Source: Desulfonatronospira sp964577315 (lineage in GTDB: Bacteria; Desulfobacterota; Desulfovibrionia; Desulfovibrionales; Desulfonatronovibrionaceae). From it: 24,643 nucleotides of DNA. This document shows, one piece after another, positions 15,025-22,790 of the stretch. The position numbers were made by a program, and so were the translations under genes. The notes under the pieces are model-generated. The model ran no database searches, was not told where the DNA came from, and worked only from the letters and a program-made list of their open reading frames with translations. Position 1 is the first letter of the stretch; every line of letters starts with the position of its first letter. The DNA lies in the NCBI GenBank assembly GCA_964577315.1, contig CAZNYT010000029.1:1-24643 (forward strand), in the 5' to 3' direction.

Positions 15025-15061
15025 GGGCTGTTTCCATAAACCAGGAACAGCCCTTTTTTTT
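15025..15061 (+). terminator. Riboswitch-controlled intrinsic terminator in the thi4 leader
   Basis: GGGCTGTTTCC (15025-15035) pairs with GGAACAGCCC (15044-15053), with one bulged T, followed by eight T. It sits between the TPP aptamer and thi4, so it should form when TPP is bound. TAAAACTA (14975-14982) and TAGTTTTA (15014-15021) are complementary and may take part in the alternative fold. Confidence 0.88.
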
Positions 15062-15099
15062 GCTTTTAACCAGTAAAACAAATTCTTAGGAGGCAGGAA

Positions 15100-15882
15100 A
15101 TGTCATTGGATGAGATCGTTATTTCCCGGGCAATTATTGATACCTATACCCAAAAGTTGATGGATTGCATGGAATTGGATGTAGCGGTTAGCGGAGCAGG
15201 CCCCTCCGGTATGATAGCTGCGTATTATCTGGCTCGTGCCGGTAAAAAGGTGGCTGTTTTCGAGCGTAACCTGGCTCCAGGTGGAGGTATGTGGGGTGGG
15301 GGAATGATGTACAACGAGATAGTGGTTCAGAGCGAAGCCAAGGAGATCCTGGATGAATTGGGAGTTTCTACCGCGGAGTATACCCCGGGGTATTTTACCG
15401 CAGATTCCGTGGAAACGGTTTGTACTTTGGGATCTAAGGCATCAAAAGCAGGAGCCAAGTTTTTCAACCTGATTTGCATAGAGGACGTCCTTGTCCGGGA
15501 AAACCGGGTAGAGGGGCTTGTGATCAACTGGTCAGCAGTAGAGAGCGCAGGACTGCATGTGGACCCGCTTACCTTGCGGGCCAATTATGTGGTGGAGGCC
15601 ACAGGACACCCCATGGAGATTATGCACGTGCTTGACCGCAAAAGCGATATCCGCTTGAATACTCCTTCCGGTAAATTGGAAGGAGAAAAATCCATGTGGG
15701 CCGAAAAGGCAGAACAAGATACTTTGGAAAATACCAGGGAGGCTTTCCCTGGGGTTTATGTGTGCGGGATGTCCGCCAATGCCACATTCGGTTCCTTTAG
15801 AATGGGACCGGTGTTTGGAGGAATGTTGATGTCGGGTAGAAAAGTGGCCCAAGAGATCATTGCCAGATCCAGTCAAAAGTAG
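15100..15882 (+). CDS. thi4: Sulfide-dependent ADP-thiazole synthase
   Basis: A 260-residue Thi4-family enzyme that makes the thiazole moiety of thiamin from NAD, glycine and sulfide. A dinucleotide-binding motif VSGAGPSGMIAAYYLA (about 30-45) with a downstream acidic residue (FER) is followed by GGGMWGGGMMYNEIVVQ, GHPMEIMHV and GMSANATFGSFRMGPVFGGMLMSG. The position of the yeast suicidal cysteine is H153 here (GLHVDP). Enzymes with His there are catalytic and take sulfur from free sulfide with iron, as in methanogens; this fits a sulfide-rich anaerobe. AGGAGG precedes the ATG. Control is by the upstream TPP riboswitch and terminator. A strong terminator follows at 15973, so the gene is transcribed alone. 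The bacterial ThiG pathway genes are not in the window. Confidence 0.95.
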   Translation: MSLDEIVISRAIIDTYTQKLMDCMELDVAVSGAGPSGMIAAYYLARAGKKVAVFERNLAPGGGMWGGGMMYNEIVVQSEAKEILDELGVSTAEYTPGYFTADSVETVCTLGSKASKAGAKFFNLICIEDVLVRENRVEGLVINWSAVESAGLHVDPLTLRANYVVEATGHPMEIMHVLDRKSDIRLNTPSGKLEGEKSMWAEKAEQDTLENTREAFPGVYVCGMSANATFGSFRMGPVFGGMLMSGRKVAQEIIARSSQK

Positions 15883-15972
15883 AGGATAACAAATTGATAT
15901 TTTTTTAAAAAAATAGATTTACAAACTTATAACCCGATTTATAATTGTTTTTATAGAGTGGTGCTTTTGCTT

Positions 15973-16007
15973 AAAGGCCAAGATCCTTACGGATTTTGGC
16001 CTTTTTT
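15973..16007 (+). terminator. Intrinsic terminator after thi4
   Basis: AAAGGCCAAGATCC (15973-15986) pairs with GGATTTTGGCCTTT over 14 bp with a single G-T wobble and a TTAC loop, and the stem runs into a T-tract ending about 16007. The rest of the 303-base gap between thi4 and cbpA (15883-16185) is AT-rich; a TTGACT at 16026 has no good -10 partner, and the cbpA promoter was not identified. Confidence 0.9.
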
Positions 16008-16185
16008 GGTTCCAAGAAAGGCAACTTGACTAACATTTTAATAGACTTAAGTAGTAATGTCAGGGTGTTGTTTGGATACTCAGCTTTTTAGATAAGCAGT
16101 AATTACTTGTGGTGGTTACTTGCAAAGAACAATTCCACAAAGATCGTTATGATTAAAATTTTTCTCAGGCAGGAGTTGCGGGATT

Positions 16186-17178
16186 ATGGAATACAAGGAC
16201 TATTATAAAATATTGGGCGTGGACAATAAAGCCAGCCAAGATGAGATACATAAGGCTTATAAGAAATTGGCCAGAAAATATCATCCGGATTTGAATCCAA
16301 ATGATTCTTCTGCAGAAGAGAAGTTCAAGGAAATTAATGAAGCTTACGAAGTGCTAAAGGATCCTGAAAAAAGGAAACATTATGATGCACTGGGTGCTGA
16401 TTGGCAGCACGGTCAGAACTTTCAGCCACCGCCTGGTTACGAAAATGTGCACTTTGAATTCCGGGGCGATCCTGGGCGCGGTTTTGATATGGGCGGCATG
16501 GGTGGATTCAGCGATTTTTTTGAGTCCATCTTCAGGAATTTTGGAGGAAGAGGTCAGGATTTCGGCGGATCCCAGTTTAGGGAGTTCAGAGGAGATCCTT
16601 TCTCCCAGGCCGGTTTCGCTTCCAAGGGTCAGGATTCAGAGGCCACATTGGAGCTGACCCTGGAAGAGGCCTATCAGGGTGGCCAGAAAAGCATTACTTT
16701 GCAGGAACAGGTGCCCGGCCCTGATGGGATGCCCCGGATGCAGAACAAGACCCTGAGCGTGAATATCCCACCCGGAATCAAGGATGGAAGTAAGATAAGG
16801 CTGTCCGGACAGGGATCATCTGGGCGAGGTCCAGGAACTGCAGGTGACCTGTATCTAAAGGTTAAAATAGCTCCTCATCCCAAATTCAAGGTAGATGGGA
16901 ACAATATAATATACGATCTCCCCTTGGCTCCCTGGGAAGCAGCCCTGGGATCCAAGGTTCGGGTGCCTACTTTGGAAGGGGATGTGGAAATGAATATTCC
17001 TGCTGGTGTCAGCAGCGGTCAGAAGTTGCGTCTCAAGGGCAAAGGCTTGGGACGGGGAGCAACCAAGGGAGATCAATTTGCCAGGATCGTGATCAAAACA
17101 CCCAAGAAAATGTCTGAAGAAGAGAAGAAACTGTGGCAACAACTCTCGGAAGTATCAGGCTTTAATCCCAGAAGATAA
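16186..17178 (+). CDS. cbpA: CbpA-type DnaJ-family co-chaperone
   Basis: A 330-residue class II J-protein. The J domain occupies about residues 1-70 with HPD at 33-35, the tripeptide that stimulates DnaK ATPase. A Gly/Phe-rich linker (about 85-150) is followed by two beta-rich substrate-binding domains (LTLEEAYQGGQKSITL, NIPPGIKDGSKIRLSGQG, DLYLKVKIAPHPKFKVDG, NIPAGVSSGQKLRLKGKGLG). The four CXXCXGXG zinc repeats of DnaJ proper are absent, which separates it from DnaJ and agrees with CbpA. AGGAG lies 10 bases before the ATG. It is first in a cbpA-cbpM-clpB cluster; the adjacent CbpM supports the assignment. DNA binding, as reported for E. coli CbpA, is not evident from sequence. Confidence 0.93.
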   Translation: MEYKDYYKILGVDNKASQDEIHKAYKKLARKYHPDLNPNDSSAEEKFKEINEAYEVLKDPEKRKHYDALGADWQHGQNFQPPPGYENVHFEFRGDPGRGFDMGGMGGFSDFFESIFRNFGGRGQDFGGSQFREFRGDPFSQAGFASKGQDSEATLELTLEEAYQGGQKSITLQEQVPGPDGMPRMQNKTLSVNIPPGIKDGSKIRLSGQGSSGRGPGTAGDLYLKVKIAPHPKFKVDGNNIIYDLPLAPWEAALGSKVRVPTLEGDVEMNIPAGVSSGQKLRLKGKGLGRGATKGDQFARIVIKTPKKMSEEEKKLWQQLSEVSGFNPRR

Positions 17179-17195
17179 CCAGATTCCATGGAGGA

Positions 17196-17227
17196 TGCGA
17201 GTGCAAAAAGTCTGTTTTGCACTCGCA
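17196..17227 (+). other. 13-bp perfect hairpin between cbpA and cbpM
   Basis: TGCGAGTGCAAAA (17196-17208) and TTTTGCACTCGCA (17215-17227) form a perfect 13-bp stem with a 6-base AGTCTG loop, 18 bases after the cbpA stop. No T-tract follows, so it is not a standard terminator on the plus strand. It could stabilise or process the cbpA mRNA, or act as a leaky attenuator before cbpM-clpB. Confidence 0.7.
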
Positions 17228-17256
17228 GGAGTCAGGAAACAGGGGTCAGGAGTCAG
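17226..17256. repeat. Short degenerate CAGGAGTCAGG repeat
   Basis: CAGGAGTCAGG at 17226-17236 is followed by CAGGGGTCAGGAGTCAG at 17240-17256, giving three near-copies of the unit AGGAGTC. It is a small direct repeat in the cbpA-cbpM spacer, with no coding sense. Its origin is unclear. Confidence 0.5.
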
Positions 17257-17337
17257 TAAAAACAAAGAGTTATGAAGCTAACTTGTTCCTGAATTATTTA
17301 TTTCTCGACTTTTTGCAGATGCATCATGGAGGAGAGC

Positions 17338-17658
17338 ATGTCCTATAGTTTGAATAAAAGGCAAGAGACCACCATGATCAAGTCCAATCTGATGTATTGG
17401 TCTCAATTCGTTGAACGCACCGGCGTATCCCCTGAAAGACTGGCCGAGTTGGTAGAGATGGGGTGGGTGCAAACGGTCCAAACCTCTTCGGAGAACTATC
17501 ATTTTCCCGAAAAAGAAACTCTTAGGGTACAAAAACTGGAGCGTATCTGCCGCGATTTTGAATTGCCCACCATTGGTGGAACAATCATAGTAGATCTATT
17601 GGAACGTATTGAGCTTATGGAAAAAGAAATAGATCAGTTAAGAAGACTAGTGTATTAA
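17338..17658 (+). CDS. cbpM: CbpM-type chaperone modulator (MerR-like)
   Basis: A 106-residue protein with a MerR-like helix-turn-helix start (YWSQFVERTGVSPERLAELVEMGWV), a middle section (RVQKLERICRDFELPTIGGTIIVDLLERI) and a C-terminal helix (ELMEKEIDQLRRLVY). This matches the CbpM family, which binds the J domain of CbpA and inhibits it. The ATG at 17338 is preferred over 17326 because GGAGGAG lies in between and serves as its ribosome-binding site; an internal ATG at 17374 would cut into the family's N-terminus. It lies between cbpA (160 bases upstream) and clpB (12 bases downstream), and is surely co-transcribed with clpB. A transcriptional role as in the related HspR cannot be excluded. 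Confidence 0.85.
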   Translation: MSYSLNKRQETTMIKSNLMYWSQFVERTGVSPERLAELVEMGWVQTVQTSSENYHFPEKETLRVQKLERICRDFELPTIGGTIIVDLLERIELMEKEIDQLRRLVY

Positions 17659-17670
17659 CGGAGGAACATT

Positions 17671-20280
17671 ATGGATTTAAATAAATTCACGCAAAAATCA
17701 CAGGAAGCTATATCCTCGGCGCAGGAAATTGCTATACGCCTGGGTCACCAGCAAGTGGATGTAGAGCATTTGTTCAAGTCCTTGCTGGAACAGGAAAATG
17801 GCCTGGCGCCCAGGATATTGCAGCAGGCCGGATATGACAGCAGTGCCTTGAGCTCGGACCTGGATAAACAGTTGGAAAAGCTGCCCCGGGTAAGCGGACC
17901 CGGAGCCCAGCCAGGGCAAATATACGTCACCCAGAGATTGAATTCTGCTCTGCTCAGGGCCCAGGATCTGGCCAAGAACATGCAGGACGAGTACGTAAGC
18001 GTAGAGCATATGCTTTTGGCCATAGTGGATGAATCCCCATCCACCGGGGCAGGCAAAATAATCCGGGATTTCAAGTTGGACAAAAACAAAATCCTGTCCT
18101 CTTTGACTGAAATACGCGGTAACCAGCGAGTTACTTCCGCCTCACCTGAGGAGACCTATGATGCATTGAAAAAATATGGGCGGGATCTGGTGGAAGAAGC
18201 CCAGGAAGGCAAGCTGGACCCGGTTATAGGCAGGGACAACGAGATTCGGCGCTGCATCAGGATACTTTCCCGGAGAACCAAGAACAATCCAGTCCTGATA
18301 GGTGAAGCCGGCGTGGGCAAAACTGCAATAGCCGAGGGGCTGGCTCAACGTATTCTCAACCGGGACGTGCCCGAAGGTCTCAGGGATAAAACCATTTTTG
18401 CCCTGGACATGGGCGCACTCGTTGCTGGAGCCAAGTATAGAGGTGAGTTCGAAGAACGCCTTAAAGCAGTGCTCAAGGAGGTGCAGCAATCAGAAGGCAG
18501 GATATTGTTGTTCATTGACGAGATTCACACCATTGTGGGTGCCGGCAAAACCGAAGGGTCCATGGACGCCGGAAATCTATTGAAGCCCATGCTGGCCAGA
18601 GGGGAACTGCATTGTATTGGTGCTACCACCATAGAGGAGTACCGCAAGAACATCGAAAAGGACGCGGCCCTGGAGCGCAGGTTCCAGCCGGTGATCGTGG
18701 ATGAGCCCACTGTTGAAGATACCATATCCATACTGCGCGGATTAAAGGATCGTTTCGAGGTGCATCACGGAGTGCGCATAAGCGATAGCTCCTTGGTATC
18801 CGCTGCCACCTTGTCCCATAGATACATCTCGGACAGGTTCTTGCCGGATAAGGCCATTGACTTGATAGACGAGGCTGCTGCCAAGATCAAAAGCGAGATT
18901 GATTCCCTCCCAGCGGAACTGGACGAGATAAACCGCAAGATAATGCAGCTGGAAATAGAGCAGGAGGCCTTGAAAAGAGAAAAGGACGAGGCTTCCAAGG
19001 AGAGATTGAACAAGTTGGGAGAGGAACTGGAAGAGCTGAGACAGGAACAAAATAACTTAAGGGCTAGATGGGAGCGCGAAAAAGAGGCTATCAATTCTGT
19101 ACGTTCCCTCAAGGAGGAAATAGAGCGAACCAAGCACGAAATAGAGAACGCCGAGAGAGTATATGATTTGAACAAGGCAGCAGAGCTCAAGTATGGAAAG
19201 CTCCATCAGCTGGAAAGGGAGTTGGCTGAAAAAGAGGCCAGGCTCACTGAGGAACAAGGTGGAGGAGACTCCATGCTCAAGGAAGAAGTCGGCCCTGACG
19301 ATGTGGCCGAGATCATATCCAAATGGACCGGCATTCCGGTAACCAAGCTTATGGAAGGAGAAAGGGAAAAGCTATTGAAGCTTTCCGAGATACTCCATGA
19401 GCGGGTAGTTGGCCAGGACGAGGCTGTAAATGCCGTATCCGATGCCGTGCTTCGGGCTAGATCCGGTCTCAAGGATCCTGATCGGCCTATTGGTTCCTTT
19501 CTATTCCTGGGACCTACAGGGGTGGGCAAGACTGAATTGACCAAAACCCTGGCCCTGACCCTGTTTGATACCGTGGAAAACATGATCCGCCTGGATATGT
19601 CCGAGTACATGGAAAAACATACCGTGGCGCGCATGATCGGAGCACCTCCAGGATATGTGGGATTCGAAGAAGGAGGGCAGCTGACAGAGGCCGTGCGCAG
19701 AAAACCGTATAGCGTAATACTTTTGGATGAAGTGGAAAAGGCTCACGCTGATGTCTTTAACGTTCTTCTCCAGATCATGGAGGATGGACGTTTAACCGAC
19801 AGCCACGGCCGTACCGTGGATTTCAAGAACACGGTTATCATAATGACATCCAACTTAGGGTCACAGTATCTTCTGGAAGGAATTACCCCGGACGGGCAGT
19901 TGAGAGAGAATGTCCGGGACCAGGTGATGCAGACGGTTAAGACCCATTTCCGTCCAGAATTCTTGAATCGCCTGGATGAGATAGTTTTGTTCAAACCCTT
20001 GATTCAGGAAGAAATAAAGCAGATAATCGAGCTGATGTTGCAACAGGTACGCAATAGGCTGACGGATCGCAAAATCCAGCTGGAACTAAGCGAACCTGCC
20101 CGGGAATTTATCGCCCGGGAGGCTTATGACCCGGTTTACGGTGCAAGGCCTTTGCGCAGGTATCTGCAACAGAATGTAGAAACCCCGCTAGCCAAGGATA
20201 TAATCGCGGGCAATCTCATGGATGGACAAAAAGTCTTGATAGATGCGGATAATGAACAATTGATCCTGAAAACCCAATAA
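17671..20280 (+). CDS. clpB: ATP-dependent disaggregase ClpB
   Basis: An 869-residue, full-length ClpB/Hsp104 chaperone that works with DnaK to pull proteins out of aggregates. It has an N-terminal Clp repeat domain (1-150). NBD1 carries Walker A GEAGVGKT at 211-218 and Walker B ILLFIDEIH. A long coiled-coil middle domain (about 410-530) distinguishes ClpB from ClpA/C. NBD2 carries Walker A GPTGVGKT at 614-621, Walker B VILLDEVEKAH, the pore loop GYVG and GARPLRR sensor 2. No ClpP-binding IGF loop is seen, consistent with a disaggregase. GGAGG precedes the ATG, 12 bases after cbpM. A bidirectional terminator lies 24 bases after the stop. A heat-shock promoter was not recognised in the cluster. 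Confidence 0.98.
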   Translation: MDLNKFTQKSQEAISSAQEIAIRLGHQQVDVEHLFKSLLEQENGLAPRILQQAGYDSSALSSDLDKQLEKLPRVSGPGAQPGQIYVTQRLNSALLRAQDLAKNMQDEYVSVEHMLLAIVDESPSTGAGKIIRDFKLDKNKILSSLTEIRGNQRVTSASPEETYDALKKYGRDLVEEAQEGKLDPVIGRDNEIRRCIRILSRRTKNNPVLIGEAGVGKTAIAEGLAQRILNRDVPEGLRDKTIFALDMGALVAGAKYRGEFEERLKAVLKEVQQSEGRILLFIDEIHTIVGAGKTEGSMDAGNLLKPMLARGELHCIGATTIEEYRKNIEKDAALERRFQPVIVDEPTVEDTISILRGLKDRFEVHHGVRISDSSLVSAATLSHRYISDRFLPDKAIDLIDEAAAKIKSEIDSLPAELDEINRKIMQLEIEQEALKREKDEASKERLNKLGEELEELRQEQNNLRARWEREKEAINSVRSLKEEIERTKHEIENAERVYDLNKAAELKYGKLHQLERELAEKEARLTEEQGGGDSMLKEEVGPDDVAEIISKWTGIPVTKLMEGEREKLLKLSEILHERVVGQDEAVNAVSDAVLRARSGLKDPDRPIGSFLFLGPTGVGKTELTKTLALTLFDTVENMIRLDMSEYMEKHTVARMIGAPPGYVGFEEGGQLTEAVRRKPYSVILLDEVEKAHADVFNVLLQIMEDGRLTDSHGRTVDFKNTVIIMTSNLGSQYLLEGITPDGQLRENVRDQVMQTVKTHFRPEFLNRLDEIVLFKPLIQEEIKQIIELMLQQVRNRLTDRKIQLELSEPAREFIAREAYDPVYGARPLRRYLQQNVETPLAKDIIAGNLMDGQKVLIDADNEQLILKTQ

Positions 20281-20303
20281 TTAATGCTGGACAAACCCGG
20301 GAC

Positions 20304-20333
20304 AAAAAAGGCAGGTATTTACCTGCCTTTTTT
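20304..20333 (+). terminator. Intrinsic terminator after clpB
   Basis: GGCAGGT/ACCTGCC (20310-20316 and 20321-20327) forms a stem with an ATTT loop, flanked by six A on one side and six T on the other. It can terminate from either direction; here it ends the chaperone operon. Confidence 0.92.
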
Positions 20334-20376
20334 ATTAGGGGGCAGAATAACCGGAAATTAAAAAAAGCGGTATTAT

Positions 20377-21402
20377 ATGCAGCAACCCACTCTTTGTCTG
20401 GATATAGGAAGCGGCACCCAGGATGTGCTTTACTTTTTTCCTGGAGAGGAACTGGAGAACTGTCCCAAATTTATTCTTCCCTCTCCGGCCAAACTAGTGG
20501 CCCAAAGAATATATAACCTTTCCCAAAAGGGAAAAGATATTTTTCTTTACGGCAATAATATGGGCGGCGGTTTTGGACGGGCCTTGAAGCAGCACTTGGG
20601 GAGCGGTCTTAAAGCCGCGGTTCATCCGGATGCAGCATACGCTTTGTCCGATTCCATGGACAAAGTCCGGGATATGGGAGTTGAAATAGTAACTAGTTCC
20701 CCCTCGGGTTACGCTCCGGTGTATTTGACAGACTTCGATCCTGGTTTCTGGCAAGGCTATTTGGCCCAGGTTGGATTGGAGTACCCGGAGGTTGTTCTGG
20801 CCAGTGTACAGGATCACGGTTTTCATCCTCGCAGCAGCAATCGTTTAGGTCGTTTCCAGATATGGGAAAAGTTCTTGGTCCAAAGTCAGGGTCGGCTGTC
20901 AGGGTTGATATTCCAGGATCCTCCCGAGGAAATGACCAGATTGATAAGTCTCAAACAGAGCATAGGGACCGGGATGGTATGTGATACCGGGGCTTCCGCG
21001 CTGCTGGGGGGGCTGTATGTTTCCCAGGTGGAGGAATTAAGCCATAAACAGGGTATTTGCGTGGTCAACGTGGGAAATAGCCATACTATTGCTTTTTTGG
21101 TATACCAAGGGCGGGTTTTAGGGATATACGAGCACCATACCGGTCTTTTGAATGGACAAAAACTCTGGAAGCAGCTAAACTTGTTCAAATCAGCCAGCTT
21201 AAGCAATGAACAGATATTTGAGGACAACGGTCACGGATGTCTTGTTCTGGAAGAAGCTAGTAGCCAGGATTTCGGGCCCACTTTTGTGCTCGGACCCAGG
21301 CGCGGCCTTCTTCAAGATTTTGACGCGGAGTTTCTTTGTCCCGGGGGAGACATGATGCTGGCTGGATGCCTGGGACTGCTTAAGGGTGCGGAACATAAAT
21401 AG
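20377..21402 (+). CDS. DUF1786-family protein (actin-like ATPase fold)
   Basis: A 341-residue protein. It starts with CLDIGSGTQDVLYF, a phosphate-1-type motif of the actin/Hsp70/sugar kinase fold, and has a second glycine-rich motif VVNVGNSHTIAFLV near residue 230, followed by the HHTGLLNG segment seen in DUF1786. Members are sometimes annotated as pyruvate formate-lyase activating enzyme, but no radical-SAM CX3CX2C motif is present here, so that name is unsupported. I call the family by overall pattern; its substrate is unknown. It begins after the clpB terminator and is 29 bases upstream of the thioesterase and, beyond that, hemC, so it likely heads a three-gene operon. Confidence 0.75.
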   Translation: MQQPTLCLDIGSGTQDVLYFFPGEELENCPKFILPSPAKLVAQRIYNLSQKGKDIFLYGNNMGGGFGRALKQHLGSGLKAAVHPDAAYALSDSMDKVRDMGVEIVTSSPSGYAPVYLTDFDPGFWQGYLAQVGLEYPEVVLASVQDHGFHPRSSNRLGRFQIWEKFLVQSQGRLSGLIFQDPPEEMTRLISLKQSIGTGMVCDTGASALLGGLYVSQVEELSHKQGICVVNVGNSHTIAFLVYQGRVLGIYEHHTGLLNGQKLWKQLNLFKSASLSNEQIFEDNGHGCLVLEEASSQDFGPTFVLGPRRGLLQDFDAEFLCPGGDMMLAGCLGLLKGAEHK

Positions 21403-21431
21403 ACATTAAATTCAAGTAGCGCAGGCAAGAC

Positions 21432-21821
21432 ATGAACAATTATACCCTGGTACGTCCAGAACACTTGAATCACCATGGTTTTTTATTCGGCGGGGTGATG
21501 CTTAAGTGGGTGGACGAGTTTGCCTGGATGGCTGCTAGCAAGGAATACCGGGGATGTAAATTGGTCACTGTAGCCATGAATGAGATCAGGTTTGCCGAAC
21601 AGGTCCCTAATGGGGCTATTCTGCGCTTTAACATCGAATTTTCCCACCAGCGCAAGACCTCTGTAACCTATGATGTCACCGTGTTTTCCGATGCGCCGGG
21701 GGCTTCACAGGAAAAAATGGTGTTCGCCAACAAAATTACTTTTGTTCGCGTGGATGCCCTGGGCTATAAAACGTCTTTGCCTTTAAGGGAAGAGATTGCG
21801 GCTTGGCCGGATGATGAATGA
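21432..21821 (+). CDS. Hotdog-fold acyl-CoA thioesterase
   Basis: A 129-residue single hotdog domain. N13 and D28 occur in the NHHGFLFGGVMLKWVDEFAW segment, the catalytic N...G.LFGG...W.DE pattern of YciA/BFIT-type acyl-CoA hydrolases. The central VTVAMNEIRFAEQVPNGAIL strand region and the later KMVFANKITFVRVD complete the fold. It should cleave an acyl-CoA thioester to acid and CoA; chain-length preference cannot be read from sequence. The Shine-Dalgarno is weak (CAGGCAAG). It sits between the DUF1786 gene and hemC with short gaps of 29 and 18 bases. Confidence 0.88.
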   Translation: MNNYTLVRPEHLNHHGFLFGGVMLKWVDEFAWMAASKEYRGCKLVTVAMNEIRFAEQVPNGAILRFNIEFSHQRKTSVTYDVTVFSDAPGASQEKMVFANKITFVRVDALGYKTSLPLREEIAAWPDDE

Positions 21822-21839
21822 TTTAGACCCATAAAGAAC

Positions 21840-22790
21840 ATGACAGCTATGAATAAGATCACCATCGCCACCCGAGGCAGCAAGTTGGCTATGTGGCAGG
21901 CAGAACATATCGGGAATCTGCTTACCAAGCATTACCCGGATTTAGAAGTGGAATTCCAGAAAATCAAGACATCCGGGGATAAAATTCAGGACGTGCCCTT
22001 GGCCAAGGTGGGTGGCAAGGGTTTGTTCGTCAAGGAAATAGAGGAAGCACTCTTGGACGGCAGTGCGGACATTGCAGTACACAGCATGAAAGATGTTCCT
22101 GCAGAATTGCCGGACGGGCTTAAGTTAGGGGTTATGCCTCCAAGGGAATCCAGGTTTGATCTTTTGTTGTCACCTTTTTACCCGGATCTGGATTCTTTGC
22201 CTGAAAGCTCCAGGATCGGGACCTCTAGCCTCAGGAGACAGGCTCAACTAATGCATTTGAGGCCGGATTTAAGGATTGAGATGTTGCGGGGAAACTTGGA
22301 TACCCGGCTTAAAAAGATGGAACAGGGACTCTATGATGCCATTATTGTAGCAGCAGCCGGGATGTACAGGCTGGGCCTGCAGGCAACCCACGCCACAGAG
22401 CTTGTTCCCCCGGATTTCTTGCCGGCTGTGGGGCAAGGGGCCCTGGGTATCGAATACCGAAAGGACAGAGATGATCTGGAAGATTTTTTGGCTTTTATGG
22501 ATGATTACAATACCAGGGTATGTGTGAGTTGCGAAAGGTCTTTTTTGGCGGAGCTTGAAGGGGGGTGCCAGGTTCCCATAGCCTGTTACTGCAGCCTAAA
22601 AAACAGCGAGCTCCAGGTAACCGGCTTGGTTTGCGACCTTAAGGGAGATAGGCTGGTAAACAAAAGCCGATCCGGTAATCCTGATTATGCCCGTGATTTA
22701 GGTGCTCAACTCGCCCGGGAAGTACTTGCTGCTGGAGGCAGGGAAATCCTTGACGAGATTTATTCATCCCAAGATAGCCTGCTAGAATGA
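21840..22790 (+). CDS. hemC: Hydroxymethylbilane synthase (porphobilinogen deaminase)
   Basis: A 316-residue enzyme that links four porphobilinogen units into hydroxymethylbilane for siroheme and haem synthesis. Visible are the opening KITIATRGSKLAMWQA, GKGLFVKEIEEALLDG, catalytic D85 in HSMKDVP, the arginine-rich substrate region RIGTSSLRRQAQL, MLRGNLDTRL, and C243 (LEGGCQVPIA), which carries the dipyrromethane cofactor. All key residues are present. The start could be 21840 or the ATG at 21849, which gives the more typical MNKITIATRG; neither has a clear Shine-Dalgarno. It is probably translated from the same mRNA as the thioesterase. Its last 31 bases overlap the convergent HD-domain gene. 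Confidence 0.96.
   Translation: MTAMNKITIATRGSKLAMWQAEHIGNLLTKHYPDLEVEFQKIKTSGDKIQDVPLAKVGGKGLFVKEIEEALLDGSADIAVHSMKDVPAELPDGLKLGVMPPRESRFDLLLSPFYPDLDSLPESSRIGTSSLRRQAQLMHLRPDLRIEMLRGNLDTRLKKMEQGLYDAIIVAAAGMYRLGLQATHATELVPPDFLPAVGQGALGIEYRKDRDDLEDFLAFMDDYNTRVCVSCERSFLAELEGGCQVPIACYCSLKNSELQVTGLVCDLKGDRLVNKSRSGNPDYARDLGAQLAREVLAAGGREILDEIYSSQDSLLE

Noticed and set aside
16026..16057. Promoter for cbpA at TTGACT
   Set aside because: No -10 hexamer at an acceptable distance and no heat-shock sigma box.
17698..20043. Several open frames antisense to clpB
   Set aside because: They follow the codon pattern of clpB on the opposite strand and show no domain.
20377..21402. Pyruvate formate-lyase activating enzyme
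   Set aside because: The family is sometimes given this name, but the radical-SAM CX3CX2C motif is missing.
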